NCBI RefSeq assembly: GCF_000368925.1
Contig: NZ_KB849756.1
Span: forward strand, 2,247,679 to 2,311,678
Reading direction: 5' to 3'
Length of the DNA: 64,000 nt
DNA from: Acinetobacter bereziniae LMG 1003 = CIP 70.12
GTDB taxonomy: Bacteria; Pseudomonadota; Gammaproteobacteria; Pseudomonadales; Moraxellaceae
In this document: piece after piece, positions 8,241-15,874 of the stretch
Position numbering within the stretch: position 1 is the first letter of the stretch
How the letters are laid out: every line of letters starts with the position of its first letter
Notes under the pieces: generated by a model
What the model was told of the DNA's origin: nothing
Seen by the model: the letters and a program-made list of their open reading frames with translations, nothing else
The model's database searches: none
Made by a program: the position numbers and the translations under genes

Positions 8241-9233
8241 ATGACCCAACACTTTGTACAACACAAAACATCATCATGGTTCAATGCTCCTACACATGCA
8301 ATGACAACAATGTTGATCTGTAGTGCAATGCTTGGGTCAACTTCGGTGTGGGCAATCGACCCAACAGTGAAAGAATTGCGTATTGGTTTTCAAAAAAGTT
8401 CGATTAACTTTGCAATTGCCAAACAACAGAAACTCTATGAAAAGGAATTTCCCAATGCCAAGATTTCTTGGAGTGAATTTCCAGCAGGACCACAGATTCT
8501 TGAAGCTCTTGCCGTTGGTTCACTGGATGTAGGTGTCACAGGAGATACGCCACCAGTCTACGCACAAGCAGCCAATAAGCCTTTGTATTATATTGCCTAT
8601 GAAGCGGCCAAACCGTTGGCTTCGGCAATTTTAGTACCGAAAAGCTCAAAAATAACCAAACTCGGCGAATTAAAAGGTAAGCGTATTGCACTACAAAAAG
8701 GTTCGAGCGCTCACTATTTACTGGTTCAAGCTGTACGTAAAGCTGGCTTGCAATGGTCGGATATTCAACCCATTTGGCTCACTCCTGCTGATGCACGCGC
8801 CGCTTTCCAAAAAGGAGCCGTCGATGCTTGGGCGATTTGGGACCCATTCTTTGCTTCTGCGCAGATTGAAGATCAAGCCCGTGTACTTGCTTCAGGGCAA
8901 GGTTTAAGTCCGAATTATACTTTTTACTTGGCGTCACCTGAATTTTTAAAAAAATATCCTCAAGCAGTCAAAGGCATTATCCAACAAATTAATGTTGCAG
9001 ATAAATGGGTGCAGACCAACCGTGTTGCCACCGCACAATCAATTGGTCAAAGCACGGGCTTAAAACCACAAGTCAGTCAGACTTTTATTGATCGACGCCC
9101 TCGCCCCTCAGGTGCTGCTCCACTTTCAGCCAAAGTGATTTCAGACCAACAACAACTCGCAAATCGCTTTAGCGAACTCAAAATTATTCCAAATAGCATA
9201 GAGATTAAACAAGCTGTTTGGACTGCGAAATAG
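8241..9233 (+). CDS. ssuA: Sulfonate ABC transporter substrate-binding protein SsuA
   Basis: This 330-aa protein is a paralogue of the preceding gene with the same motifs (I-G-F-Q-K-S-S, E-F-P-A-G-P-Q-I-L-E, T-P-A-D-A-R-A-A-F, D-A-W-A-I-W-D-P). It has a cleavable signal peptide ending at V-W-A, so it should be free in the periplasm. I chose the ATG at 8241 because TGAGGA lies seven bases before it; an in-frame ATG at 8217 lacks a site. Two binding proteins feeding one permease suggests a wider substrate range. That is inference. Confidence 0.88.
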   Translation: MTQHFVQHKTSSWFNAPTHAMTTMLICSAMLGSTSVWAIDPTVKELRIGFQKSSINFAIAKQQKLYEKEFPNAKISWSEFPAGPQILEALAVGSLDVGVTGDTPPVYAQAANKPLYYIAYEAAKPLASAILVPKSSKITKLGELKGKRIALQKGSSAHYLLVQAVRKAGLQWSDIQPIWLTPADARAAFQKGAVDAWAIWDPFFASAQIEDQARVLASGQGLSPNYTFYLASPEFLKKYPQAVKGIIQQINVADKWVQTNRVATAQSIGQSTGLKPQVSQTFIDRRPRPSGAAPLSAKVISDQQQLANRFSELKIIPNSIEIKQAVWTAK

Positions 9234-9261
9234 TATTTGAATTTTTTTAAGGATGCATGAT

Positions 9262-10431
9262 ATGAAAATCTTCTGGTTTATTCCCACTCACGGTGACAGT
9301 CGTTATTTAGGAACCAGCAAAGGCGCACGACAAGTCGATCATGCCTATATGAAACAAATTGCTGTTGCAGTCGATAATTTGGGTTATGAAGGTGTACTTA
9401 TTCCAACAGGTCGTTCATGTGAAGATCCATGGATCACGGCAGCAAGCTTAATTGATGCCACTAAAAATTTAAAATTCTTGGTTGCTTTGCGCCCAGGTGT
9501 AACCACACCTGCCCTCGCAGCACGTATGGCGGCTACTTTTGACCGTTTATCCAATGGTCGTGTTCTACTTAACCTCGTTACAGGTGGTGATGAACAAGAA
9601 TTAAAAGGTGATGGTTTATATGAAGATCATGCTACACGCTATAAAACAGCAGCGGAGTACACCACCATTTGGCGTGAAATTTTAAAGCGTTCACATACGG
9701 GTGAATCTTTTACATTTCATGGTGAACGCCTGAATGTTGATGATGCCAAACTGCTTTATCCTCCTATTCAAGCCCCTTACCCACCGCTTTGGTTTGGTGG
9801 CTCTTCTGAAGACGCCATCGAATTGGCAGCTGAGCAAGTCGATACTTATTTAACTTGGGGTGAACCACCTGCTGCGGTAAAAGAAAAAATTGCAGTGGTT
9901 AAAGCACGTGCTGAAGCCAAAGGACGCCAGTTAAGTTATGGTATCCGTTTACATGTGATTGTTCGTGAAACCAATGAACAAGCATGGCAAGCAGCCAATG
10001 AACTGATTCAGTATGTCGATGATGCAACCATCGCAGCTGCTCAAAAGAAATTTAAACAAATGGATTCTGTCGGTCAGCGTCGCATGGCAGAACTACACAA
10101 TGGTGATCGTAGCAAACTTGAAGTTTCTCCAAACCTTTGGGCAGGTGTTGGATTGGTTCGTGGTGGTGCAGGTACAGCATTGGTGGGCGATCCACAAACA
10201 GTTGCAGACCGTATCCAAGAATATGCAGACTTGGGTATCAACACATTTATCTTTTCTGGCTATCCGCATTTGGAAGAATCCATTCGTTTTGCTGAGTTGG
10301 TATTCCCATTGCTTCCATTGGAAACACGTAAAAAACTCACCCAACCAAATTTAACTGGACCATTTGGGGAAATTGTTGCCAACAACTACACACCTGAGGA
10401 AAATAAAAAGCCCTTAAAGGAGCTCGCATGA
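9262..10431 (+). CDS. ssuD: FMNH2-dependent alkanesulfonate monooxygenase SsuD
   Basis: SsuD cleaves alkanesulfonates to sulfite and an aldehyde using FMNH2 and O2, giving sulfur under sulfate limitation. The 389-aa product has the luciferase-like TIM-barrel pattern, beginning M-K-I-F-W-F-I-P-T-H-G-D-x-R-Y-L-G and including L-L-N-L-V-T-G-G-D and F-G-G-S-S-E-D-A. The ATG at 9262 is nine bases after TAAGGA; the earlier ATG at 9253 overlaps that site. Its stop overlaps the ssuC start by four bases. No ssuE reductase is in the operon; a flavin reductase lies at 14021-14563. Confidence 0.94.
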   Translation: MKIFWFIPTHGDSRYLGTSKGARQVDHAYMKQIAVAVDNLGYEGVLIPTGRSCEDPWITAASLIDATKNLKFLVALRPGVTTPALAARMAATFDRLSNGRVLLNLVTGGDEQELKGDGLYEDHATRYKTAAEYTTIWREILKRSHTGESFTFHGERLNVDDAKLLYPPIQAPYPPLWFGGSSEDAIELAAEQVDTYLTWGEPPAAVKEKIAVVKARAEAKGRQLSYGIRLHVIVRETNEQAWQAANELIQYVDDATIAAAQKKFKQMDSVGQRRMAELHNGDRSKLEVSPNLWAGVGLVRGGAGTALVGDPQTVADRIQEYADLGINTFIFSGYPHLEESIRFAELVFPLLPLETRKKLTQPNLTGPFGEIVANNYTPEENKKPLKELA

Positions 10432-11249
10432 ATGCCATAGCCAAGCGGAACCCTAACAAGGAAAGTCATATCGTTTCACGTGGAACAAAGCAATTTGGGC
10501 AGCGCTTGCTGCCTTGGATTGTTCCAATTTTACTCATTGTCATTTGGCAAATCGCCTCGAAAACTGGCTTACTTGAAAGTCGTGTTCTTCCAGCACCTAC
10601 AGCTGTTGTATCGGCATTTTGGACATTATTGGTCAGCGGTGAACTTTGGCAACATGTCAAAGTGAGTGCAGGACGTGCCTTACTCGGGCTATTGGTTGGG
10701 GGTGGCTTAGGTCTGATTTTAGGCTTACTCAATGGCTCTTCGAAAGTTGCATCCAATCTACTTGATACGACCTTGCAAATGATTCGAAATATTCCTGCTT
10801 TAGCACTCATACCGCTTGTGATTTTATGGTTCGGTATTGATGAATCTGCAAAATTATTTCTAGTGGCTGTTGGTGTATTTTTCCCTATTTATATCAATAC
10901 CTATCATGGCATTCGCTCAGTCGATCCTCAGTTAATTGAGATGGGGAAAAGCTATGGTTTAAATCACTGGCAATTGTATAAAGAAATTATTTTACCAGGC
11001 GCAATGCCATCCATTTTGGTTGGTTTACGCTTTTCATTGGGCTTAGTTTGGGTCTTACTTATTGTTGCAGAAACTATTTCTGCTCAATCTGGAATTGGTT
11101 ATATGACCATGAATGCCCGTGAGTTTCTACAAACAGACATCGTCCTTGTCGGTATTTTACTGTATGCCCTTCTCGGCAAGCTTGCCGATGTATTCGCACA
11201 ATTCTTAGAAAAATATCTATTGCGTTGGCACGCAGGTTATCAGAAATAG
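10428..11249 (+). CDS. ssuC: Aliphatic sulfonate ABC transporter permease SsuC
   Basis: This 273-aa inner-membrane protein has about six predicted hydrophobic segments and the binding-protein-dependent transport (BPD) signature around E-M-G-K-S-Y-G-L-N-H-W-Q-L-Y-K and L-P-G-A-M-P-S-I-L-V-G-L. It forms the channel for sulfonate uptake with SsuB. The gene overlaps ssuD by ATGA. Its 5' end carries a parS-like sequence (10473-10486) inside the coding region. Confidence 0.92.
   Translation: MNAIAKRNPNKESHIVSRGTKQFGQRLLPWIVPILLIVIWQIASKTGLLESRVLPAPTAVVSAFWTLLVSGELWQHVKVSAGRALLGLLVGGGLGLILGLLNGSSKVASNLLDTTLQMIRNIPALALIPLVILWFGIDESAKLFLVAVGVFFPIYINTYHGIRSVDPQLIEMGKSYGLNHWQLYKEIILPGAMPSILVGLRFSLGLVWVLLIVAETISAQSGIGYMTMNAREFLQTDIVLVGILLYALLGKLADVFAQFLEKYLLRWHAGYQK
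10473..10486. other. parS-like ParB-binding sequence inside ssuC
   Basis: GTTTCACGTGGAAC differs by one base from the perfect palindrome GTTCCACGTGGAAC used as parS in pseudomonads and contains the CACGTG core. It lies in the coding sequence, where it could still act, as many parS sites do. It is about 53 kb from dnaA. Confidence 0.6.
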
Positions 11250-11258
11250 GAGCTTAAA

Positions 11259-12056
11259 ATGACCGATTTAAGTATAAGCCAATATGCCAATGATCTTCTT
11301 CCAAACCCAGACATTATTGAACAAGATCAGACAAAAATTGGCGCAGAAATTTCGATTGAACACCTGCATAAGTACTATGGTGAAGTTAAAGTTCTTGAAG
11401 ATTTAGACTTACATATTGAAGCAGGAGAGTTTGTTGCGATCGTAGGGCGCAGTGGCTGTGGTAAAAGTACACTCTTGCGTTTAATTGCTGATTTAGAACA
11501 ACCGAGTTACGGTGAAATTAAATTTAAGTCATTGTTGAATTTCCGTGAAGGTATTATTGCAGATGATATCCGGGTGATGTTTCAAGACCCGCGTCTTTTA
11601 CCTTGGAAAAACATTTTAAAAAATGTGCAATTGGGTCTCACCAAAGATCAATTTCCCAAAGCTGAGCAATTATTAGAAAAAGTCGGGTTAAAAGAAAAGT
11701 CTGGATTATGGCCTTCTCAACTTTCAGGTGGACAACGTCAACGAACAGCACTTGCACGTGCCTTGTCGCACACACCACGAGTATTGCTTCTTGATGAACC
11801 TTTGGGAGCTTTGGATGCATTAACACGCCTAGAAATGCAAAGCCTGATCGAAAAACTGTGGTTAGAACAAGGATTTACTACTATTCTGGTCACCCATGAT
11901 GTCAGTGAGGCTGTGCAATTGGCAGACCGTATTATTCTTTTGGATAAAGGGCATATCGCACAACAGTTTCAAGTTGATTTAGCCCGCCCACGTCAAAAAG
12001 GAGTTGCCTTTGCTGAGCTTGAACAACAAGTGCTTGCTGCGGTGCTTGCGACTTAA
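11259..12056 (+). CDS. ssuB: Aliphatic sulfonate ABC transporter ATPase SsuB
   Basis: This 265-aa cytoplasmic ATPase energises sulfonate import. Walker A is G-R-S-G-C-G-K-S-T near residues 65-73, the Q-loop lies in M-F-Q-D-P-R-L-L-P-W, the signature is L-S-G-G-Q-R-Q-R, Walker B is V-L-L-L-D-E-P-L-G-A-L-D, and the switch His is in V-T-H-D-V-S-E-A. An AGGAG site precedes the ATG, nine bases after ssuC. A stem-loop follows, ending the operon. Confidence 0.93.
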   Translation: MTDLSISQYANDLLPNPDIIEQDQTKIGAEISIEHLHKYYGEVKVLEDLDLHIEAGEFVAIVGRSGCGKSTLLRLIADLEQPSYGEIKFKSLLNFREGIIADDIRVMFQDPRLLPWKNILKNVQLGLTKDQFPKAEQLLEKVGLKEKSGLWPSQLSGGQRQRTALARALSHTPRVLLLDEPLGALDALTRLEMQSLIEKLWLEQGFTTILVTHDVSEAVQLADRIILLDKGHIAQQFQVDLARPRQKGVAFAELEQQVLAAVLAT

Positions 12057-12087
12057 AAATAGCGTGCTGAAAATTTATCTATAAAAT

Positions 12088-12115
12088 ATAAGGGCATAAA
12101 AGTTCGTGCCCTTAT
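12088..12115 (+). terminator. Stem-loop after ssuB
   Basis: ATAAGGGCA (12088-12096) pairs with TGCCCTTAT (12107-12115). The T tract is short, so termination efficiency is uncertain. Confidence 0.65.
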
Positions 12116-12555
12116 TCCAGATTGAATCCTATATTTTTATCAATATACCGAAGTTTTATCCATTTTTATCGGCGAAAACTTCATTATTAAATAAATAAAA
12201 TCATCCGTAGAGATTTTTCATTCAAATATAATCGAGTGCTTTTAAATCAAAATGACTTTCTTAAATTAAAATTAAATAACAGCATTCATGGTTCATTATT
12301 TTGTAAGTGACTCAAAAAATAGCCTTATACTAAAAAATGTCACAAAATTTAAATAATAAGCCATAACTGACATAATTTTTATATTAATTTTGCTCTAGTT
12401 TAGTGCAATTTTAGATAATAGTGAATTACGATTGATTTAATAATAAAACTTCATAATTATTTATCAGAAATATACCAAAATAATGTTGCTTTCTGTGCAC
12501 AAATCAAACATTTTACCGTACAATTTAATAATCATTTATTTGATTTAAAGATGCG
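12116..12555. other. AT-rich intergenic region
   Basis: About 440 bases of very AT-rich DNA separate the ssu terminator from the TetR gene. I see no ORF, RNA gene or clear repeat. It presumably holds the TetR promoter. Confidence 0.5.
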
Positions 12556-13170
12556 ATGGAACAAAAAAAGAGTGCTCAAAAACGGCAGCAGTTACTTAGT
12601 GCTGCACTTGATGTGTTTTCTGTCTATGGTTTCAACGGTGCAAGCCTAGACGAAATTGCGCAGTTAGCAGATATGCATAAGTCGAATATTTTCTATTACT
12701 ATGAAAATAAAGAAGCTTTATACGTTGAAGTCCTGACTACCGTGATGCAGAAATGGTTAGCACCATTACAATCGCTTGAATCGGAATTGGAACCAGCTGA
12801 GGCTTTGTCACATTACATTATGACAAAGATCGAAATCTCAAGAACTCAGCCCAAAGCCTCTAAGCTTTTTGCCTTAGAAGTAATTCAAGGTGCGCCACAT
12901 ATTTTATCCATCCTCAAAGGTCCGCTTAAAAAGTTATTTAAACGCAAAGCGAAGGTCATTTTGAATTGGCAAACTCAAGGTAAAATCTCAGATCAGATTG
13001 ATGCTGAATTACTGATTATCAATATTTGGGCATTGACTCAAAACTATGCTGATTTCAGTACTCAAATCGAAATGGTTACAGGTAAAACTTTACGCAATAA
13101 AAGTATGTGTCAACGTGCAATCGAACATACGATTCACATGACTTTATATGGTGTTTTACCGCGTAATTAA
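12556..13170 (+). CDS. TetR-family regulator (RutR/YcdC-like C-terminus)
   Basis: This is a 204-aa DNA-binding repressor. The N-terminal helix-turn-helix covers residues about 12-56: A-A-L-D-V-F-S-V-Y-G-F-N-G-A-S-L, then D-E-I-A-Q-L-A-D-M-H-K-S-N-I-F-Y-Y-Y-E-N-K-E-A-L-Y. The C-terminal part resembles the RutR/YcdC ligand domain (L-F-A-L-E-V-I-Q-G-A-P, I-I-N-I-W-A-L-T-Q-N-Y-A-D-F). RutR senses pyrimidines in E. coli; no pyrimidine genes are nearby, so the ligand is unknown. It could act on the ssu operon or on its own gene, but I see no clear operator. Confidence 0.85.
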   Translation: MEQKKSAQKRQQLLSAALDVFSVYGFNGASLDEIAQLADMHKSNIFYYYENKEALYVEVLTTVMQKWLAPLQSLESELEPAEALSHYIMTKIEISRTQPKASKLFALEVIQGAPHILSILKGPLKKLFKRKAKVILNWQTQGKISDQIDAELLIINIWALTQNYADFSTQIEMVTGKTLRNKSMCQRAIEHTIHMTLYGVLPRN

Positions 13171-13202
13171 TCATCCAATATAACAATATTGGTTATTTTG
13201 GC

Positions 13203-13229
13203 AAACGACCATAGTTCCCTATGGTCGCC
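13203..13229. terminator. Hairpin between convergent genes
   Basis: CGACCATAG (13206-13214) pairs with CTATGGTCG (13219-13227) around a TTCC loop. It lies between the TetR gene and the convergent nucleosidase. No T run is present, so the role as terminator is uncertain. Confidence 0.5.
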
Positions 13230-13273
13230 TGAACTTAAATTGAAATTCTAAAGATATTCAATTTGTTGTTTTT

Positions 13274-13840
13274 CTAATCTAAAGACTGATAAAGTTTTAA
13301 TAATTTCTGTGCGCCTAATAATAAATTTTCTTCCCAATCTAAATGCGCAGTATCGTTGGCACCATCGGTAATATACTTCACGGAAATTAATCGCACGTTG
13401 AGCTTTTTACATACTTTCGCCAATGCATAACCTTCCATATCAACTAAATTACAATTGACCTTTGGCTGCCCTGTTTCAAAACTATCCCCTGTACCACAAA
13501 TGCCTTTTGATAAATGAGGAAAATAACAGTCTAAATGAATTTCTTGAGGAAAATGCTGATCCATTGGCGTCACACCCACTTCAAAGCCGAGTGGAGAAAC
13601 ATCCATATCTCGCTGTACAAAGGTTTTTACTTCGATCAATTCATGGGCATTAAAAGTTGAGCTTCCTGCACTTCCGAGGTTCAATATGGTTTTGCAACCT
13701 GTTTTTTGAATGACATCATAAGCTGTGAATGCTGCATTGATTTTGCCAATTCCACTATAGTGAATGGGAATTCCTGCTTGTTCAAACAAACCTTTAGATT
13801 CATTGGGTAAAGCCATGATTAATGCTAAATTATCTTTCAT
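13274..13840 (-). CDS. 5'-methylthioadenosine/S-adenosylhomocysteine nucleosidase-like protein
   Basis: This 188-aa protein belongs to the PNP/UDP phosphorylase fold family. It shows the N-terminal A-L-I-M-A-L-P-N-E-S motif, a G-I-G-K-I-N-A loop, L-N-L-G-S-A-G, a G-T-G-D-S-F motif, and V-D-M-E-G-Y-A-L-A-K-V with the ribose-binding Met-Glu pair. The catalytic Asp lies in K-Y-I-T-D-G-A-N-D. It is short compared with the about 230-aa E. coli Mtn/Pfs, so it may be a related nucleosidase. I prefer the ATG at 13840 over the adjacent GTG at 13843. Confidence 0.8.
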   Translation of the reverse strand: MKDNLALIMALPNESKGLFEQAGIPIHYSGIGKINAAFTAYDVIQKTGCKTILNLGSAGSSTFNAHELIEVKTFVQRDMDVSPLGFEVGVTPMDQHFPQEIHLDCYFPHLSKGICGTGDSFETGQPKVNCNLVDMEGYALAKVCKKLNVRLISVKYITDGANDTAHLDWEENLLLGAQKLLKLYQSLD

Positions 13841-14020
13841 CACTGTTCAAAATTAAAATTTTACTTATTAAAATTGAAATTTTATCCTAGATCAATTTAA
13901 TTCTTTTTTAAAACAATCTGCCCACCACATTCAATTTAAAATCATATACAAATCACTACGATACTCTACATTTTGATTGTTCATAATAATGATGAAATAC
14001 ATAAATAGAGATGACAATAA

Positions 14021-14563
14021 ATGAATATCCAAATCATTGTGGGCAGTATTCGAGAAGGTCGTGTTGCAATCAAAGTTGCAGAATGGCTACACAAAGAAAT
14101 TAACAAACTTGAATTTAATACTTTAAATGTTGAAATCGTAGATTTAAAAGAATGGGATTTGCCTTTCTTTGCAGGGAAAAACTCACCTGCATCTGGTATT
14201 TATGACCAACCTAAGCAGCAGGAATGGGCAAAAAAAGTCGCTTCGGGAGATGCCTTCATTTTCATTACCCCAGAATATAATCATGGATACAGCCCTGTAC
14301 TGAAAAATGCAATTGACTATGTATATAAGGAATGGCAAAGCAAACCTGCAGCGTTTGTGAGTTATGGTGGAACCAACGGCTCTCGTTCTATTGATCAAAT
14401 TAAACAGGTATGTGCCTTTATTGGTATGGTCGACTCCAATGCTGTCATCGAAATTCGTGATATTGGTCAACGTGGTAAAGCTGAAATTTTTAAAGGTAAT
14501 GAATTTGATCAGAAAGCTGTAAAATCTGTAGTCAATAAATTGATTCAATATGCCAATGTTTAA
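14021..14563 (+). CDS. NAD(P)H-dependent FMN reductase family protein
   Basis: This 180-aa flavodoxin-fold protein has the N-terminal V-G-S-I-R-E-G-R phosphate-binding loop and the P-E-Y-N-H-G-Y-S-P-V-L-K-N-A-I-D-Y flavin-binding motif, followed by S-Y-G-G-T-N-G. Members reduce FMN, quinones or azo compounds with NAD(P)H. The ssu operon nearby lacks ssuE, so this enzyme could supply FMNH2 to SsuD; that is inference only, since it lies 2 kb away in a separate unit. The GacA-like box of the first Rsm-type RNA begins ten bases after its stop. Confidence 0.85.
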   Translation: MNIQIIVGSIREGRVAIKVAEWLHKEINKLEFNTLNVEIVDLKEWDLPFFAGKNSPASGIYDQPKQQEWAKKVASGDAFIFITPEYNHGYSPVLKNAIDYVYKEWQSKPAAFVSYGGTNGSRSIDQIKQVCAFIGMVDSNAVIEIRDIGQRGKAEIFKGNEFDQKAVKSVVNKLIQYANV

Positions 14564-14572
14564 AGTGATTAA

Positions 14573-14590
14573 TGTACGCTTTAGCTTACA
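14573..14590 (+). promoter_or_regulatory. GacA-type upstream activating sequence, copy 1
   Basis: TGTACG-N6-CTTACA is an 18-bp interrupted palindrome that differs by one base from TGTAAG-N6-CTTACA, the GacA box upstream of rsmX/Y/Z genes in pseudomonads. It ends exactly 44 nt before the -10 hexamer of the sRNA promoter, the same spacing as in copy 2. Confidence 0.8.
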
Positions 14591-14611
14591 ATGATTGTTT
14601 GATTTTACGAC

Positions 14612-14640
14612 TTGGACGATCTAAAGAATTTATCTATTCT
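14612..14640 (+). promoter_or_regulatory. Sigma-70 promoter of Rsm-type sRNA 1
   Basis: TTGGAC (14612-14617), a 17-base spacer and TATTCT (14635-14640) form a good promoter. Transcription should begin near 14646-14648. Confidence 0.75.
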
Positions 14641-14646
14641 AGAGTC

Positions 14647-14776
14647 ATAGGGAACAGGAAGTTTCCCAGACACAAAACAACAATAATCGGTCTGAGCATC
14701 AGGAAGTGAGGTAGAACAGGAGTTTACCTAACGAACCAATACGAAAAAGCCCCGTCAGGATGATGGGGCTTTTTTT
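14647..14776 (+). ncRNA. Csr/Rsm-type regulatory small RNA, copy 1
   Basis: The predicted RNA is about 130 nt and is homologous to the one at 36710-36845. It has five GGA motifs, four in the CAGGA context. Hairpin 1 (14650-14667) closes GGGAA with TTCCC around an AGGA. CAGAC (14667-14671) pairs with GTCTG (14690-14694) around an A/C-rich single strand. Hairpin 3 (14709-14729) pairs AGGTA/TACCT and AAC/GTT with AGGA as the loop. The terminator (14749-14769) has GGA as its loop and ends in a T run. This is the design of CsrB/RsmX/Y/Z RNAs, which sequester CsrA/RsmA. The CsrA function is inferred. The exact 5' end is estimated from the promoter. Confidence 0.8.
14742..14776. terminator. Bidirectional terminator shared by sRNA 1 and the T6SS minus arm
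   Basis: AAAAAGCCCC and GGGGCTTTTTTT flank a GTCA-GGA-TGAT core. A tracts on the left and T tracts on the right let it end both the sRNA (plus) and the transcript through the PAAR gene (minus), whose stop is at 14792. Confidence 0.9.
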
Positions 14777-14791
14777 ATCCCTGAAGAATCG

Positions 14792-15058
14792 TTAATTCTG
14801 CCCAACTGTTAATGATTGATCACCAATACATTTACAACCACATGATAAAGGTGAATTGTGTTGTGCCGCAGCCTTGCCCATCACCAACATATGATTATCA
14901 CCTGCCACAATCGTAGCTACACACTTATGCTTAGGGCATGTTGCTTTGTCTCCGACACAGGCAATTGCCTTTCCATCAATCAAAAAAGATGATTGGGCAG
15001 AAATGATTTTTCCACCACCTGTGGTTGGAGATCCTAATGTAATATATGGAAGTGCCAT
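14792..15058 (-). CDS. PAAR-domain T6SS spike tip protein
   Basis: This 88-aa protein is a small stand-alone PAAR protein. In the family it folds into a cone that binds zinc and sharpens the VgrG trimer at the tip of the T6SS needle. It shows the glycine-rich start with P-Y-I-T-L-G-S-P-T-T-G-G-G, the middle I-D-G-K-A-I-A-C-V-G-D-K-A-T-C-P-K-H-K-C, and A-A-A-Q-H-N-S-P-L-S-C-G-C. The His and Cys residues fit metal binding. It is the last gene of the leftward T6SS arm, 39 bp after tagN. It carries no effector extension. Confidence 0.88.
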   Translation of the reverse strand: MALPYITLGSPTTGGGKIISAQSSFLIDGKAIACVGDKATCPKHKCVATIVAGDNHMLVMGKAAAQHNSPLSCGCKCIGDQSLTVGQN

Positions 15059-15097
15059 AAATTTTACCTTTTATTGTTTTGTTATTCAGAAAGCATT

Positions 15098-15874
15098 TTA
15101 TAAAACATCAAACTCAATACGGCGGTTCTTTCTACGCCCCTCATCCGTTGCATTGTCAGCAACAGGTTTAGTCGAACCTAATCCTGCAGTACTTAGGCGA
15201 GTTGGTGCAATACCTTTAGTGGTTAAATATTGTTTTACAGCTTCAGCACGTTGCAAGCTTAATGCTTGGTTTTTTTGTGGATCACCCTGACTATCAGTAT
15301 GCCCAACAATCTTAACATTCTTACCCTGAACCTTATTTAATGCAACCACCATCTCGTCTAAGATTTGTGTACCTGCTGGAGTCAAAACTGCTTTACCAGA
15401 TTCAAATTCAATAATTCGATTTTTTAATGCATTATCAATAACCGATTGCTCCGCAGCATTCACGGTAATTTGTGCATTGAGTCGGTAAGGCGGTTGAACC
15501 AATGACTGAAATAATGTGGTGGTAGGTTGAATATCAGTTTGAACACCCATTTTCCCCATCAGTTCAACTTGCGTACCTCGTACCGAAAGCTTACCTTGGC
15601 TAATTTTTTTTAGATCCGGTGTGATGACTCGGGTCACTGAATCGCTCCAGCCATTCGGCGCAGATACAGGACGAATTTGAATTTTATCAACCACCTGATC
15701 ATTACCATATACCGCTTTTAACTTGGCTAAAATCGCTTGTTTGGTCATATCATTGGGTACAACACCCTCAACCACGATCGGTGCAGCAAATACCTGTAGT
15801 GAATAAAATAAGCTCGAAATAATCGCAAATTTTTTCAATATTTTTACTTTTTGATTCTTCATATCATTATTCAT
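15098..15874 (-). CDS. tagN: T6SS-associated OmpA-domain protein TagN
   Basis: This 258-aa exported protein has a signal peptide, a middle BON-like region of unclear role, and a C-terminal OmpA-like peptidoglycan-binding domain. The domain shows I-V-G-H-T-D-S-Q-G, R-A-E-A-V-K-Q-Y-L and D-E-G-R-R-K-N-R-R-I-E-F. In T6SS loci such proteins anchor the apparatus to the cell wall. The start overlaps the tagF stop by eight bases; an in-frame ATG at 15862 is an alternative, and neither has a strong ribosome site. Confidence 0.85.
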   Translation of the reverse strand: MNNDMKNQKVKILKKFAIISSLFYSLQVFAAPIVVEGVVPNDMTKQAILAKLKAVYGNDQVVDKIQIRPVSAPNGWSDSVTRVITPDLKKISQGKLSVRGTQVELMGKMGVQTDIQPTTTLFQSLVQPPYRLNAQITVNAAEQSVIDNALKNRIIEFESGKAVLTPAGTQILDEMVVALNKVQGKNVKIVGHTDSQGDPQKNQALSLQRAEAVKQYLTTKGIAPTRLSTAGLGSTKPVADNATDEGRRKNRRIEFDVL

